Positions 43,807-52,757 of a stretch of DNA of 64,000 bases are shown here, in pieces. The notes beneath the pieces were generated by a model, which ran no database searches, was not told the origin of the DNA, and saw nothing but the letters and a program-made list of their open reading frames with translations. Origin of the DNA: Deminuibacter sp966424055 (GTDB lineage: Bacteria; Bacteroidota; Bacteroidia; Chitinophagales; Chitinophagaceae). A program made the position numbers and the translations under genes. Numbering within the stretch: the first letter of the stretch is position 1; each line of letters begins with the position of its first letter. The stretch is taken from positions 7,624-71,623 of the forward strand of contig CBJLMB010000034.1 in assembly GCA_966424055.1 (NCBI GenBank). The letters are read 5' to 3'.

Positions 43807-44370
43807 ATGTCAGAAGAATTGGATCTGATACTGGATGATGCAGAATCTGCTATGAAAAAAGCGATCAGCCATCTGGAAACAGAACTTGTCAAAATAAGGG
43901 CTGGCAAAGCCAATCCGGCTATGCTGGATGGTATTACAGTGGATTATTACGGCTCACCCACTCCCATCAACCAGGTAGCCAATGTCACTGTTCTGGATGC
44001 ACGTACCATCAGTATTCAACCCTGGGAAAAGAATATGCTGCAGCCCATTGAACGGGCTATCATGATGGCCAATATCGGTATCACTCCACAGAATGATGGG
44101 GTACAAATACGGCTGTTTATGCCCCCGCTTACAGAGGAAAGAAGAAGGGAACTGGTAAAAAAAGCCAGCGGGGAAGGCGAGTTTTCCAAAGTGGCCATCC
44201 GCAATATCCGAAGGGATGCCATCGAAGGCATTAAAAAATTACAAAAAGATGGTCTCAGTGAAGACACCGCCAAGGATGCAGAGAAAAATGTGCAGGAGCT
44301 CACAGACCGCTTTATTACCCTGGTAGATAAACACCTTGCTGCAAAGGAAAAAGAGATGATGGCAGTATAA
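43807..44370 (+). CDS. frr: Ribosome recycling factor
   Basis: Releases ribosomes from mRNA after termination together with EF-G. 187 residues from ATG 43807, the usual length (about 185). Motifs: VKIRAGKANPAML near 31-43, INQVANVTVLDARTISIQPW near 58-77, and PPLTEERRRELVKKA near 107-121. pyrH, often upstream of frr, is absent; the gene has its own promoter and terminator. Confidence 0.96.
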   Translation: MSEELDLILDDAESAMKKAISHLETELVKIRAGKANPAMLDGITVDYYGSPTPINQVANVTVLDARTISIQPWEKNMLQPIERAIMMANIGITPQNDGVQIRLFMPPLTEERRRELVKKASGEGEFSKVAIRNIRRDAIEGIKKLQKDGLSEDTAKDAEKNVQELTDRFITLVDKHLAAKEKEMMAV

Positions 44371-44395
44371 TCAATCCGCGAAAAATTTATTGAAT

Positions 44396-44430
44396 AAAAA
44401 AGTCCCGGCTTTGCTAACCGGGACTTTTTT
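44396..44430 (+). terminator. frr terminator
   Basis: AAAAAAGTCCCGG, 9-base loop, CCGGGACTTTTTT: a strong intrinsic terminator just after frr. Confidence 0.88.
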
Positions 44431-44504
44431 TATAGCTGTGAGCAATGAGCTTACAGTTATGAGTTGGGTTAGCAGTTTATTATCTCCAAACAAATCCTCC
44501 TTTA

Positions 44505-44735
44505 ATTCCGCGTTTTCCGCGCATTCCGCGAGCCCCTCATTGCTCACCGCTCATAGCTAACAGCTCAATTAAGAGCGGCAAGCAAATAGCACTGAGCTAC
44601 AAGAAATTTCTCTCGCTGAACACGCAAAAAACGCAGAAAGGAAAGCGTTTCAGCCCGAAGTTTTTCAGCATTCCGCGTTTTCCGCGCATTCCGCGAGCCA
44701 CTCAATGCTCGCCACTCATGGCTAACAGCTCAATT
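44505..44735. repeat. Second cluster of the ~165-bp repeat family
   Basis: Blocks 44505-44570 and 44670-44735 are near-identical over 66 bases (ATTCCGCGTTTTCCGCGC..., ending GCTAACAGCTCAATT) with a period of 165, matching the 164-base period at 40.85-41.19 kb. Read inversely, their CGCGGAATGCGCGGAAAACG core matches the core of that cluster, and a direct-orientation core (CTCGCTGAACACGC) lies near 44612 between the two blocks. So both orientations occur here. Confidence 0.75.
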
Positions 44736-44858
44736 CACTGGTTTAAATGGCGCGGTTCTTGTCTATAACCAGGCCAAAAGCATAGCTGCTGATTTATTGC
44801 ATAAATACTTCCTTATTCATCAGGGAATAATTAATTTTAGAAAAGTGATATAATAGCT

Positions 44859-45599
44859 ATGGGAAAACTCGCAGATATCAGCACCCGGGCTCCTGAAGGT
44901 GCAGATAAAGAGAAAATAAAGACCGAAACTGCCGCTATGCTGGAAGAGTTGAATGAGTTGCAAAACCTGTTGTATGCAGAAAGCAGGCACTCAATATTGC
45001 TGGTGATACAGGGTATGGATGCCAGCGGAAAAGATGGTGTGGTGAGAAAAGTGCTGAGCAGTATGAACCCCCAGGGTGTAGAGGTTCATTCATTCAAAGT
45101 GCCAACTACTGAAGAATTAAGTCATGATTTTCTATGGCGTATCCATCGCCAGGCGCCCGCCAAAGGCGTTATCCAGGTGTTCAACCGCTCGCATTATGAA
45201 GATATACTGGTAACCCGTGTGCATAAACTGATAGACGAAGAAACCGCCAAAAAAAGAATGCGGGCCATCAACGATTTTGAATGGCTGCTGCAGGAACACA
45301 ACAGTACAAGGATACTCAAATTTTATCTCCATATTTCAAAGGAAGAACAGGCCCGCAGGCTACAGGAAAGGCTGGATGATAAAACCAAGCAGTGGAAATA
45401 CAACGAAAAAGATTTTGAAGAAGCAAAGCTGTGGAAACATTACCGGAAGGCATACGAAGATTGTTTTGCACATTGCAACAAAATACCCTGGACCATTGTT
45501 CCTGCTGATCAGAACTGGTATAAAGAATATGTAGTGGCCAAATTGTTGCACCAGACACTGAAAGGATTGAAAATGCGGTATCCGGGGCTTAAAAAATAG
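44859..45599 (+). CDS. Polyphosphate kinase 2 family protein
   Basis: Cytoplasmic enzyme transferring phosphate between polyphosphate and nucleotides. 246 residues, single PPK2 domain: Walker A GMDASGKDG at 52-60, lid region FLWRIHRQAPAKG near 88-100, and FNRSHYEDILVTRVH near 106-120 (Walker B-like). Single-domain PPK2 proteins act on ADP, AMP or GDP depending on subclass; which applies is not decidable here. It stands alone behind the repeat cluster, with mscL 62 bases downstream. Confidence 0.9.
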   Translation: MGKLADISTRAPEGADKEKIKTETAAMLEELNELQNLLYAESRHSILLVIQGMDASGKDGVVRKVLSSMNPQGVEVHSFKVPTTEELSHDFLWRIHRQAPAKGVIQVFNRSHYEDILVTRVHKLIDEETAKKRMRAINDFEWLLQEHNSTRILKFYLHISKEEQARRLQERLDDKTKQWKYNEKDFEEAKLWKHYRKAYEDCFAHCNKIPWTIVPADQNWYKEYVVAKLLHQTLKGLKMRYPGLKK

Positions 45600-45661
45600 T
45601 ATTCAATCATGTTTTTGTATAAACAACTAAATCAACCATTCCTTCATCAAAACCTACAACT

Positions 45662-46087
45662 ATGAGTTTTATTAAAGAGTTCAGAGAGTTCGCTGTAAAA
45701 GGAAATGTAATGGACCTGGCAGTGGGTGTTATCATCGGCGGAGCTTTTGGAAAAATAGTCGATAGCGTGGTTAACGACCTGGTAATGCCGCTTATTTCAG
45801 CCGTGATCGGTAAGGCCGATTTCAGTAACATGTATATTGTACTGAAAGGCAATGTGCCACCCGAAACCTCACTGGTCGAAGCAAAAAAAGTAGCCGGTTC
45901 GGTTATTTTTGCCTATGGTAATTTCCTCACTGTATTAATTAATTTCTTACTGCTGGCATTGGTCATCTTCCTGATGATAAAAGGGGTGAACAAACTGCGC
46001 CGCAAACAGGAAGCTGCACCCGCCGGCCCTTCCAGCACCGACCAGTTATTGATCGAAATCCGCGACGAACTGAAGAAAAGATCCTAA
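45662..46087 (+). CDS. mscL: Large-conductance mechanosensitive channel
   Basis: Pressure-release channel of the inner membrane, a homopentamer. 141 residues: amphipathic start MSFIKEFREFAVKGN, pore helix DLAVGVIIGGAFGKIVDSVV (about 19-38), periplasmic loop, second membrane helix (about 80-103) and a charged C-terminal helix. Length and motifs match MscL well. Confidence 0.96.
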   Translation: MSFIKEFREFAVKGNVMDLAVGVIIGGAFGKIVDSVVNDLVMPLISAVIGKADFSNMYIVLKGNVPPETSLVEAKKVAGSVIFAYGNFLTVLINFLLLALVIFLMIKGVNKLRRKQEAAPAGPSSTDQLLIEIRDELKKRS

Positions 46088-46159
46088 AAACTTATGCAGA
46101 AGATATCCATATTCTGCCGCCTTTAACAGGATCTGTCTTCATTTTATTGTGGTAAATGA

Positions 46160-46203
46160 TACATTTGTAATATCCCGGCCTGGCTTAACCGGCCCGGGAT
46201 ATT
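46160..46203 (+). promoter_or_regulatory. -7 box and overlapping hairpin before scpA
   Basis: TACATTTG (46160-46167) is a perfect -7 box. Right after it AATATCCCGG (46169-46178) and CCGGGATATT (46194-46203) form a perfect 10-bp stem with a further inner GGCC pairing, followed by GCTTTTTTT. The hairpin may be the mscL terminator, or lie at the 5' end of an scpA mRNA, or both. Confidence 0.5.
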
Positions 46204-46231
46204 GCTTTTTTTAGTAAGTAAGAATGATGAT

Positions 46232-47089
46232 ATGGCAGTAGCGAATTCACCCAATTACCAGATTAAATTACCCCAGTTCGAAGGCCCTTTCGACCTGTTG
46301 CTGTTTTTTATTGAACGGGACGAGCTGGATATTTATAATATACCCATTACCGGTATTATACAGGATTTCCTGAATTATATACACCAGCAGGAAAAACTGA
46401 ATATAGAGCTGAGCAGCGAGTTTATCCTGTTTGTTTCCACTCTAATGCGGATCAAGGCTAAAATGCTGTTACCCCGCAAAGAGCTGGATGCCCAGGGCAA
46501 TGAAATTGATCCCCGCCAGGAGCTGGTTGACAAGATCCTGGAATATAAACGGTTTAAGGAAGCTTCTTTGCGCATGGCCGAAATGGAAGCTATCCGCATG
46601 CTGATGGTGAAAAGGGGTAACCTGCAGAAAGAATTGTCCCAGCTGGGAGAAGATGCATCCGAAGGCACCGAGATACAAACCGTTACTTTATTCAAACTGA
46701 TGAAAACGTTTGAAAAAGTAATGCAGCGCCTGCACGATAAGAACAATAAGCCGGTGCATACCGTGGTAAAATACAATTATACCATGGAAGAAAGCCGTGA
46801 ACACATGATGGGCATGGTACACCGGGAAAAAACCGTCGCTTTCTCTAAAATATTTGAACGGTGTGAAGACCGTATCCATGCCATTTTCCTTTTTTTGTCA
46901 CTGCTTGAACTGGTTCAGCTGAAATACATGAGCATCATGATAGGCGAAGGCAAAAACAATTTTATCCTGGAATGGAATGAGAACAGGGAAGAGGACCTGC
47001 CTTCTGCAGATGATATCATTACACCTGGTCAGCCAGGGACTGCTGATAATGATGAGGCCGGCGCCTCCGGTGAAATACCGTTTGAGTAG
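46232..47089 (+). CDS. scpA: Segregation and condensation protein A
   Basis: Kleisin subunit of the Smc-ScpAB condensin. 285 residues from ATG 46232, preferred to 46202 because the latter lies inside the hairpin. N-terminal signature YQIKLPQFEGPFDLLLFFIERDELDIYNIPI (read in two halves, about 9-40), central LRIKAKMLLPRKEL-like helix, and a C-terminal winged-helix FLSLLELVQLKYMSI near 225-240. scpB and smc are not in the window. Confidence 0.93.
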   Translation: MAVANSPNYQIKLPQFEGPFDLLLFFIERDELDIYNIPITGIIQDFLNYIHQQEKLNIELSSEFILFVSTLMRIKAKMLLPRKELDAQGNEIDPRQELVDKILEYKRFKEASLRMAEMEAIRMLMVKRGNLQKELSQLGEDASEGTEIQTVTLFKLMKTFEKVMQRLHDKNNKPVHTVVKYNYTMEESREHMMGMVHREKTVAFSKIFERCEDRIHAIFLFLSLLELVQLKYMSIMIGEGKNNFILEWNENREEDLPSADDIITPGQPGTADNDEAGASGEIPFE

Positions 47090-47175
47090 ATTACCTGATA
47101 CCAGGTAACCGGCACAGTACCGGAACGGGAAGGGCCTTAATGAAAATTTTTGTAACTTAAGGCACAATCCCTTCC

Positions 47176-47793
47176 ATGGAAAATACAGACCCGCGCATTG
47201 ATGCATATATGGAAAAGGCTGCTGGTTTTGCCCAACCCATACTGCAGCATTTCCGTAAACTGGTACACAAAGCCTGCCCCGGTGTAACAGAAACCATAAA
47301 ATGGGGTTTCCCGCATTTTGATTATAAAGGGATCATGTGCAGTATTGCAGCTTTCAAACAGCATTGTGCCATTGTTTTCTGGAGAGCAGCGATGATGAAA
47401 GATGCACCTATATTAACTGCTGCAAGAGGCGAAGCAATGGGGCACTTGGGCAGGATCACTTCACTGAAAGATCTTCCAGCTGATAAAACACTGATCGCTT
47501 ATATTAAAGAAGCCGCATTGCTCAATGAAGCCGGTATTAAAGTACCAGCCAGGAAAGCAGTAGCGCCGGCAAAGGCAAAAACACTCGCTGTTCCCGATGT
47601 ATTGGCAACAGCACTGGCACAACACAAAGCTGCCAAAAAAGTGTTTGACGCATTCAGTCCTTCCAACAAGAAAGAATACATCAACTGGATCAAGGATGCC
47701 AAAACCGATAAAACCCGCGAAGAGCGATTGAAAACAGCAATTGAATGGATCAGTGAGGGCAAAGTAAAAAACTGGAAATACCTGAAGAAATAG
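47176..47793 (+). CDS. YdeI-like DUF1801 protein
   Basis: 205-residue cytoplasmic protein. Residues about 10-115 match DUF1801 (PYMEKA-like start DAYMEKAAGFAQPILQHFR, then ETIKWGFPHFDYKG and VFWRAAMMKD). The C-terminal 60 residues (AFDAFSPSNKKEYINWIKDAK, then REERLKTAIEWISEGK) match the YdeI/bacteriocin-protection helix pair. Family function is not established. It ends 55 bases from the convergent L,D-transpeptidase-like gene. Confidence 0.8.
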   Translation: MENTDPRIDAYMEKAAGFAQPILQHFRKLVHKACPGVTETIKWGFPHFDYKGIMCSIAAFKQHCAIVFWRAAMMKDAPILTAARGEAMGHLGRITSLKDLPADKTLIAYIKEAALLNEAGIKVPARKAVAPAKAKTLAVPDVLATALAQHKAAKKVFDAFSPSNKKEYINWIKDAKTDKTREERLKTAIEWISEGKVKNWKYLKK

Positions 47794-47848
47794 CATCGCC
47801 ATATTTCAGTGCGAAGCCGTCCTCTTTCATTTTTACAGACCAGCTTGG

Positions 47849-48523
47849 TTATTCATACATCCACAATAAAACAGGCCGGGGGCTGGCATCCAGCCTGGGA
47901 ATAAGGCGCTTTAAAAAAGCGGTTGATACCATGGCGCAGCCCAGGCTGTTGCAAATGGGCAGTGGGTAAACTTCTTTGTCGGGCACCATATAATAGCTGT
48001 GCAGCACAATATTGCGTTCAAAAGCCCTGCTATTGGTACTGTCTAGTCCATACAGCTTGTATGCTGTGCCAAAACTGCCCTTGTATTTATAGCCGATCTT
48101 ATACCTGCCCTTGGCACTGCAGCCGCAACCGGGCCGGTTAGAAAATGCTGCTTCTGAAGAAAACCTATGGCCACAGGAGCCATGGGCCACCAGTGCAGCT
48201 GCAATAAGCGTGTCGGCCTGCAGGTCGTATACAAAAAAACGGTTTTGACCGCTGGGCAAATGCATATCCAGCAAAAAGCAGAAAGAGGTATTGAACTGGT
48301 GCTGCCTGCAGTAAGAAAGCGCCTGCCTGGCAACACTGCGTGTACGCATCATGCCTGCTTCAGCCCTGATAGCCGATTGTTTTACACTACCGGCCGAGCC
48401 AGTGGCATGATAAAATGCATACACAAACAAAGTGAGGATGGCAGCTGTGCCGCAAAAAAGCAGAAAATTAAAATGCCATTGCTTCCTCATATCAATGGGA
48501 TGCAATGGCATGTATAAATCCAT
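47849..48523 (-). CDS. Murein L,D-transpeptidase-like protein (YkuD_2)
   Basis: 224 residues with one membrane anchor (about 18-38) and a periplasmic domain of the YkuD_2 type: HGSCGHRF at 114-121, then GRYKIG, YKLYGLDSTNS, and the probable catalytic pair H175 (IVLHS) and C196 (NSLGCAMVS). Such proteins are predicted to modify or crosslink peptidoglycan; activity here is inferred. Extra cysteines (C117, C133, C135, C191) are notable for a periplasmic protein. It starts six bases after dxs ends; ATG 48490 is an alternative start. Confidence 0.82.
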   Translation of the reverse strand: MDLYMPLHPIDMRKQWHFNFLLFCGTAAILTLFVYAFYHATGSAGSVKQSAIRAEAGMMRTRSVARQALSYCRQHQFNTSFCFLLDMHLPSGQNRFFVYDLQADTLIAAALVAHGSCGHRFSSEAAFSNRPGCGCSAKGRYKIGYKYKGSFGTAYKLYGLDSTNSRAFERNIVLHSYYMVPDKEVYPLPICNSLGCAMVSTAFLKRLIPRLDASPRPVLLWMYE

Positions 48524-48529
48524 AAAAAA

Positions 48530-50470
48530 TTATCCGGCTATCATCGTCGATACCCGTATTTTGTTTTTCATCATTTCCCTTACTGCTTCAGCTATTGCCT
48601 GGGCATCATAGCCGCATTCGCGGTGCAGTTCTTTGGGGGTGCCATGTTCAACAATACGGTCGGGGATACCCATGATCTTCACTTCGGCATGGTACTGATG
48701 TGCCGCCATGAACTCGAGCACTGCACTGCCAAAGCCACCTGTTACGGTACCATCTTCCACAGTGATGATTTTGCTGTACCTGGCAAATACTTCATGCAGC
48801 AATGCTTCGTCCAGTGGTTTGGCAAAGCGCATATCATAATGTGCGGGATTGAGCCCTTCCGTTTTCAGTTCACGGATGGCTGCTGTTGCAAAATTACCGG
48901 GATGTCCCAGGCTGAGAATGGCTATTTCATCACCATCTTTCAGCTTGCGGCCTTTGCCCACCTGCACTTCTTCAAAAGGTGTTCTCCATTCGGGCATCAC
49001 CCCTTCGCCCCTGGGATAGCGGATAGCAAAGGGATGTGTATTGGAATCCAGCTGTGCGGTGTACATCAGGTTGCGCAGCTCCTGTTCGTTCATCGGGGCA
49101 CTGATCACCATATTGGGTATACACCTGAGATAGGCAATATCATACGCACCATGATGCGTGGGGCCGTCTTCACCAACCAGTCCGGCACGGTCGAGGCAAA
49201 GCACTACCGGCAGGTTTTGAATAGCGATATCATGCACTACCTGGTCATAAGCCCGCTGGGTAAAGGAGGAATAAATATTACAGAACACCCGCATGCCCTG
49301 TGTGGCAAGCCCTGCGCTCAATGTGGCGGCATGCTGCTCGCAGATGCCTACATCAAAAGCACGGTCGGGCATTTTTTCCATCATGAACTTCAGTGAAGAG
49401 CCACTGGGCATAGCGGGGGTAATGCCCATGATCTTATCATTTTGCTCAGCCAGTTCAATGATCGTATGACCAAATACATCCTGGTATTTGGGCGGTTGTG
49501 GTTTATCGAATGCTTTTTTGTAGATCTCGCCGGTCACTTTATCAAAAAGACCTGGCGCATGCCATTTGGTCTGGTCTTTTTCGGCCTGGGCATAGCCCTT
49601 GCCCTTTACCGTAACAATATGCAGCAACTTGGCGCCGGGTATCTTCCGCAGGTCTTTCAGGGTATCTACCAGCTTGGTGATATTATGCCCGTCAATAGGA
49701 CCGAAATAGCGTATTTTGAGCGATTCAAACAGGTTGCTGCTTTTGCTCACCATACCTTTTACACCGGTTTCCAGCTTACTGGCCATTTCGCGGCTGAAGT
49801 TTTTGCCTACGGGCAGTTTACCCAGCAGGTTCCATACATCATCGCGCAGTTTGTTGTAGGTATGTGAAGTGGAGATATCTGTCAGGTATTCTTTCAGTGC
49901 GCCCACATTGGGGTCGATGCTCATGCAGTTATCATTCAGGATAATCAGCATATCTGCATCGGCCACACCTGCATGGTTCAGGGCTTCAAACGCCATACCT
50001 GCGGTCATGGCACCATCACCGATCACGGCAACAGATTTCCGGTTTTCTTTTTTGTATTTAGCAGCCATTGCCATACCCAGGGCCGCAGAAATAGAAGTGG
50101 AAGAATGACCTACGCCGAAGGTATCATATTCGCTTTCTGAGCGCTTCGGAAACCCGCTTAATCCGCCGTATTTGCGGTTGGTGGCAAAATTATCGCGGCG
50201 GCCGGTAAGTATTTTATGGCCGTATGCCTGGTGGCCTACGTCCCATACCAGCTGATCGTAAGGGGTATTGTACACATAATGCAATGCCACACTCAGTTCT
50301 ACCACACCAAGGCTGGCCGCGAAATGGCCGCCATAAACACTTACCACGTCAATAATATACTGCCGTAATTCGTCACAAACCTGATGTAATTGCTCTTTGC
50401 TCAGTTTTTTCAAGTCAGCGGGGCTATCGATGGAGCGCAGCAGTGGGCCAGGCGTAATATCCATGAACAT
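48530..50470 (-). CDS. dxs: 1-deoxy-D-xylulose-5-phosphate synthase
   Basis: TPP enzyme that condenses pyruvate and glyceraldehyde-3-phosphate, entry to the MEP isoprenoid pathway. 646 residues: catalytic His region YVYGGHFAASLG near 44, TPP motif GDGAMTAGMAFEALNH near 152, GKGYAQAEKD near 295, and DRAGLVGEDGPTHHGAYD near 425. ATG 50464 (MDITPGPLL) is as likely a start as 50470. The isoprenoids would feed quinones and the GGGP synthase encoded 4 kb away. Confidence 0.96.
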   Translation of the reverse strand: MFMDITPGPLLRSIDSPADLKKLSKEQLHQVCDELRQYIIDVVSVYGGHFAASLGVVELSVALHYVYNTPYDQLVWDVGHQAYGHKILTGRRDNFATNRKYGGLSGFPKRSESEYDTFGVGHSSTSISAALGMAMAAKYKKENRKSVAVIGDGAMTAGMAFEALNHAGVADADMLIILNDNCMSIDPNVGALKEYLTDISTSHTYNKLRDDVWNLLGKLPVGKNFSREMASKLETGVKGMVSKSSNLFESLKIRYFGPIDGHNITKLVDTLKDLRKIPGAKLLHIVTVKGKGYAQAEKDQTKWHAPGLFDKVTGEIYKKAFDKPQPPKYQDVFGHTIIELAEQNDKIMGITPAMPSGSSLKFMMEKMPDRAFDVGICEQHAATLSAGLATQGMRVFCNIYSSFTQRAYDQVVHDIAIQNLPVVLCLDRAGLVGEDGPTHHGAYDIAYLRCIPNMVISAPMNEQELRNLMYTAQLDSNTHPFAIRYPRGEGVMPEWRTPFEEVQVGKGRKLKDGDEIAILSLGHPGNFATAAIRELKTEGLNPAHYDMRFAKPLDEALLHEVFARYSKIITVEDGTVTGGFGSAVLEFMAAHQYHAEVKIMGIPDRIVEHGTPKELHRECGYDAQAIAEAVREMMKNKIRVSTMIAG

Positions 50471-50649
50471 TGAATTTATAGTGTAAAAGTACTATTTTCA
50501 ATCGGTTTGCAGGGCCGCCGGCTAATTAAATAAGTAGTTGACAATCAGTTGTGTTTTATTTGCGTAAAAAAACAAATAGCTTAAATTGCCAGATACACAG
50601 ATAAAATACCTCTAATCAAAATTATATCCTGAACAAATGGGGTACTCGC

Positions 50650-50657
50650 TAAATTTG
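50650..50657 (+). promoter_or_regulatory. -7 box TAAATTTG before the sensor kinase gene
   Basis: Perfect -7 match, only 8 bases before the ATG at 50666, implying a leaderless or very short-leader mRNA. A TTG -33 box is not obvious. Confidence 0.5.
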
Positions 50658-50665
50658 GGCTTAAC

Positions 50666-51721
50666 ATGCTGAGGAAAATTTCACCATACTGGTTGTGTCA
50701 GATAGGGGGATGGACGTTCTATTGCCTGTTGTATATTTTTTTCTATTATACCATACGCACAAAACCTCAGCCTGTTTTCTGGGAAGAACTGTTGATCCAG
50801 ATCACGGTAGGCCCCATCGCTTCTCACTGGATGCGCAATTTTATCAAGGCTTTCCATTTGATGAAAGTGCCTTTTACCAGTGCCCGGCAAATCATCCTGC
50901 TCTTCCTCACCACGCTTTTATTCGCTTTTCTGAATGCCTTTATCAATGTGAATATTGAAGACCTGCTGGGTATAGACATATACGGCAACAAAGAATATTC
51001 ACTGTTCAATAAAACCGTGCGTGGTGCCTCCGGTACATTCATGATCCTGTTTATCTGGAACCTTTTTTATTTTATTGCCCATTATATTATGAAAAGCAGG
51101 GCTGAACAGATGGATAAAATTCACCTGGAAAGCCTGGTAAAAGAATTGGAGCTGAAGACCATCAAGGCGCATATTAACCCGCATTTCATTTTTAATGCAT
51201 TGAACAGCATACGTGCACTGGTGGATGAAAACCCTGAAAGGGCCCGTACCGCCATTACCGAGCTAAGCAATATCCTGCGCAGCAGCATGCAGGCAGAAAA
51301 ACTGGAAACCACTTCGCTGGAACGTGAGCTGAATATTGTACAGGATTACCTGGCACTGGAACATATCCGTTTTGAAGACAGGCTGCGGGTAGAATACGAT
51401 ATTGATGAAGATACGCTTGACCAGCCCGTACCGCCCATGATGCTGCAGACACTGGTGGAAAATGCCATTAAACACGGCATCAGCAAACAGGTAGACGGCG
51501 GCAAGATCAAAATTATTTCTGATTTCAGGGAAAACCACCACGAACTGATTGTTCAGAACACTGGTAAAATGAACGGCCATGCCAGTAATGATGGTTTTGG
51601 ACTGGCCAGCACCAGCAACCGGCTGAAACTGTTGTTTGGTTCAAAAGCCTATTTTGAGATCAAGGATGTAGATGATAATATTGTTGAAGCAAAAGTGATT
51701 ATGCCCGTACACGGGTTATAA
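50666..51721 (+). CDS. LytS/YehU-type sensor histidine kinase
   Basis: 351 residues. Four membrane helices (about 11-30, 42-60, 76-95, 122-142), then a coiled linker and the His_kinase domain (PF06580) with the phospho-accepting H173 in KAHINPHFIFNALNS, and an ATPase domain with TLVENAIKHGI near 272 and GFGLASTSNRLKLLFG near 312. No extracellular sensor domain is visible. It pairs with the LytTR regulator 60 bases downstream. The signal and targets are unknown. Confidence 0.92.
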   Translation: MLRKISPYWLCQIGGWTFYCLLYIFFYYTIRTKPQPVFWEELLIQITVGPIASHWMRNFIKAFHLMKVPFTSARQIILLFLTTLLFAFLNAFINVNIEDLLGIDIYGNKEYSLFNKTVRGASGTFMILFIWNLFYFIAHYIMKSRAEQMDKIHLESLVKELELKTIKAHINPHFIFNALNSIRALVDENPERARTAITELSNILRSSMQAEKLETTSLERELNIVQDYLALEHIRFEDRLRVEYDIDEDTLDQPVPPMMLQTLVENAIKHGISKQVDGGKIKIISDFRENHHELIVQNTGKMNGHASNDGFGLASTSNRLKLLFGSKAYFEIKDVDDNIVEAKVIMPVHGL

Positions 51722-51781
51722 CAGGAACACTTGCTCAACAGTGAGCGAAATACCTTTATGTATGCACATAAAATGTTAGAT

Positions 51782-52516
51782 ATGCCTATCAAAGCCATTA
51801 TTGTGGACGATGAACGTCTGGCCAGAAATGAACTGAAGAAATTGTTGCAGGAGCACGGGGAGATCGATGTGATCGATGAAGCTTCCAATGTGGATGAGGG
51901 AATAGAGAAAATAGAAACCCAGAATCCTGAATTGATTTTCCTGGATATCCAGATGCCCGGCAAAACCGGGTTCGATCTGCTGGCAGAACTGGAAAAAGCC
52001 CCCCGCGTTATTTTTACTACCGCATATGATGAATATGCCCTCAAAGCTTTTGAGGTGAACGCGCTGGACTACCTGCTGAAACCGATAGAACCCAAGCGCC
52101 TTGCCGATGCAGTACACAAACTGCAGGACGAAATAAGCAAGGAGAAAGCCGATGAAAATGGCTTTGTTAACCGCGGGCCTTTAACCGATACCGACCAGGT
52201 GTTTGTAAAAGACGGCGAACGCTGCTGGTTTGTAAAACTGGGCGAAATAAGGCTGTTTGAAAGCGTAGGCAACTATGCCAAAGTTTTTTTCGGCAACAAC
52301 AAACCGCTTATCCTGAAATCGCTCAACGCACTGGAAGAACGGTTGGATGACCGCATTTTTTTCCGTGCCAACCGCAAGCACATCATTAATCTCCGCTGGA
52401 TCGAAAAAATAGAACCTTATTTTAACGGGGGACTTCTACTGGAACTGAAAGGTGGTGAAAAAATAGAAGTCAGCCGCAGGCAAACGGTCAAGTTCAAAGA
52501 AATGATGAGCCTGTAG
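51782..52516 (+). CDS. LytTR-family response regulator
   Basis: 244 residues from ATG 51782. Receiver domain 1-120 with acidic pair D9-D10, phospho-acceptor D55 (LIFLDIQMPG) and conserved TTAYDEYALKAFEVNALDYLLKP. LytTR DNA-binding domain about 145-243 (VFVKDGERCWFVKL, RIFFRANRKHIINLRWIEKIEPYFNG). The longer frame from 51731 adds unlikely residues. It is the cognate regulator of the preceding kinase by arrangement. Confidence 0.93.
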   Translation: MPIKAIIVDDERLARNELKKLLQEHGEIDVIDEASNVDEGIEKIETQNPELIFLDIQMPGKTGFDLLAELEKAPRVIFTTAYDEYALKAFEVNALDYLLKPIEPKRLADAVHKLQDEISKEKADENGFVNRGPLTDTDQVFVKDGERCWFVKLGEIRLFESVGNYAKVFFGNNKPLILKSLNALEERLDDRIFFRANRKHIINLRWIEKIEPYFNGGLLLELKGGEKIEVSRRQTVKFKEMMSL

Positions 52517-52757
52517 CTTTCAGCACTGGTTGCAGGGAAAAACTTCCCGAAAATTGTTACAGCCATAAACATAAAGAAAATGGGAGGCCGCAGCTTCCAT
52601 GGCAGGCTTTTGCGCCTGCTTTTCTATTGATTATATTTATTTAAAGAAACGGGTAAATAGCAGTGCCTGTACTGCAGTGTTCTGTCCCGGATCATCTCTT
52701 TTTTCAACAGGGTGGGGTAATACAACGCCTGCCACATTAAAAAACAAATACGAACGG

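Larger units (their letters stand above)
44371..44858. other. Repeat-bearing gap between frr and the PPK2 gene
   Basis: 488 bases without a gene. It starts with the frr terminator, then carries two direct copies of a 66-bp block 165 bases apart plus an opposite-orientation core between them. GAGCAATGAGC and related GAGC/GCTC words recur. An imperfect -7 box TAATTTTA (about 44832) lies just before the PPK2 gene. Confidence 0.75.
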
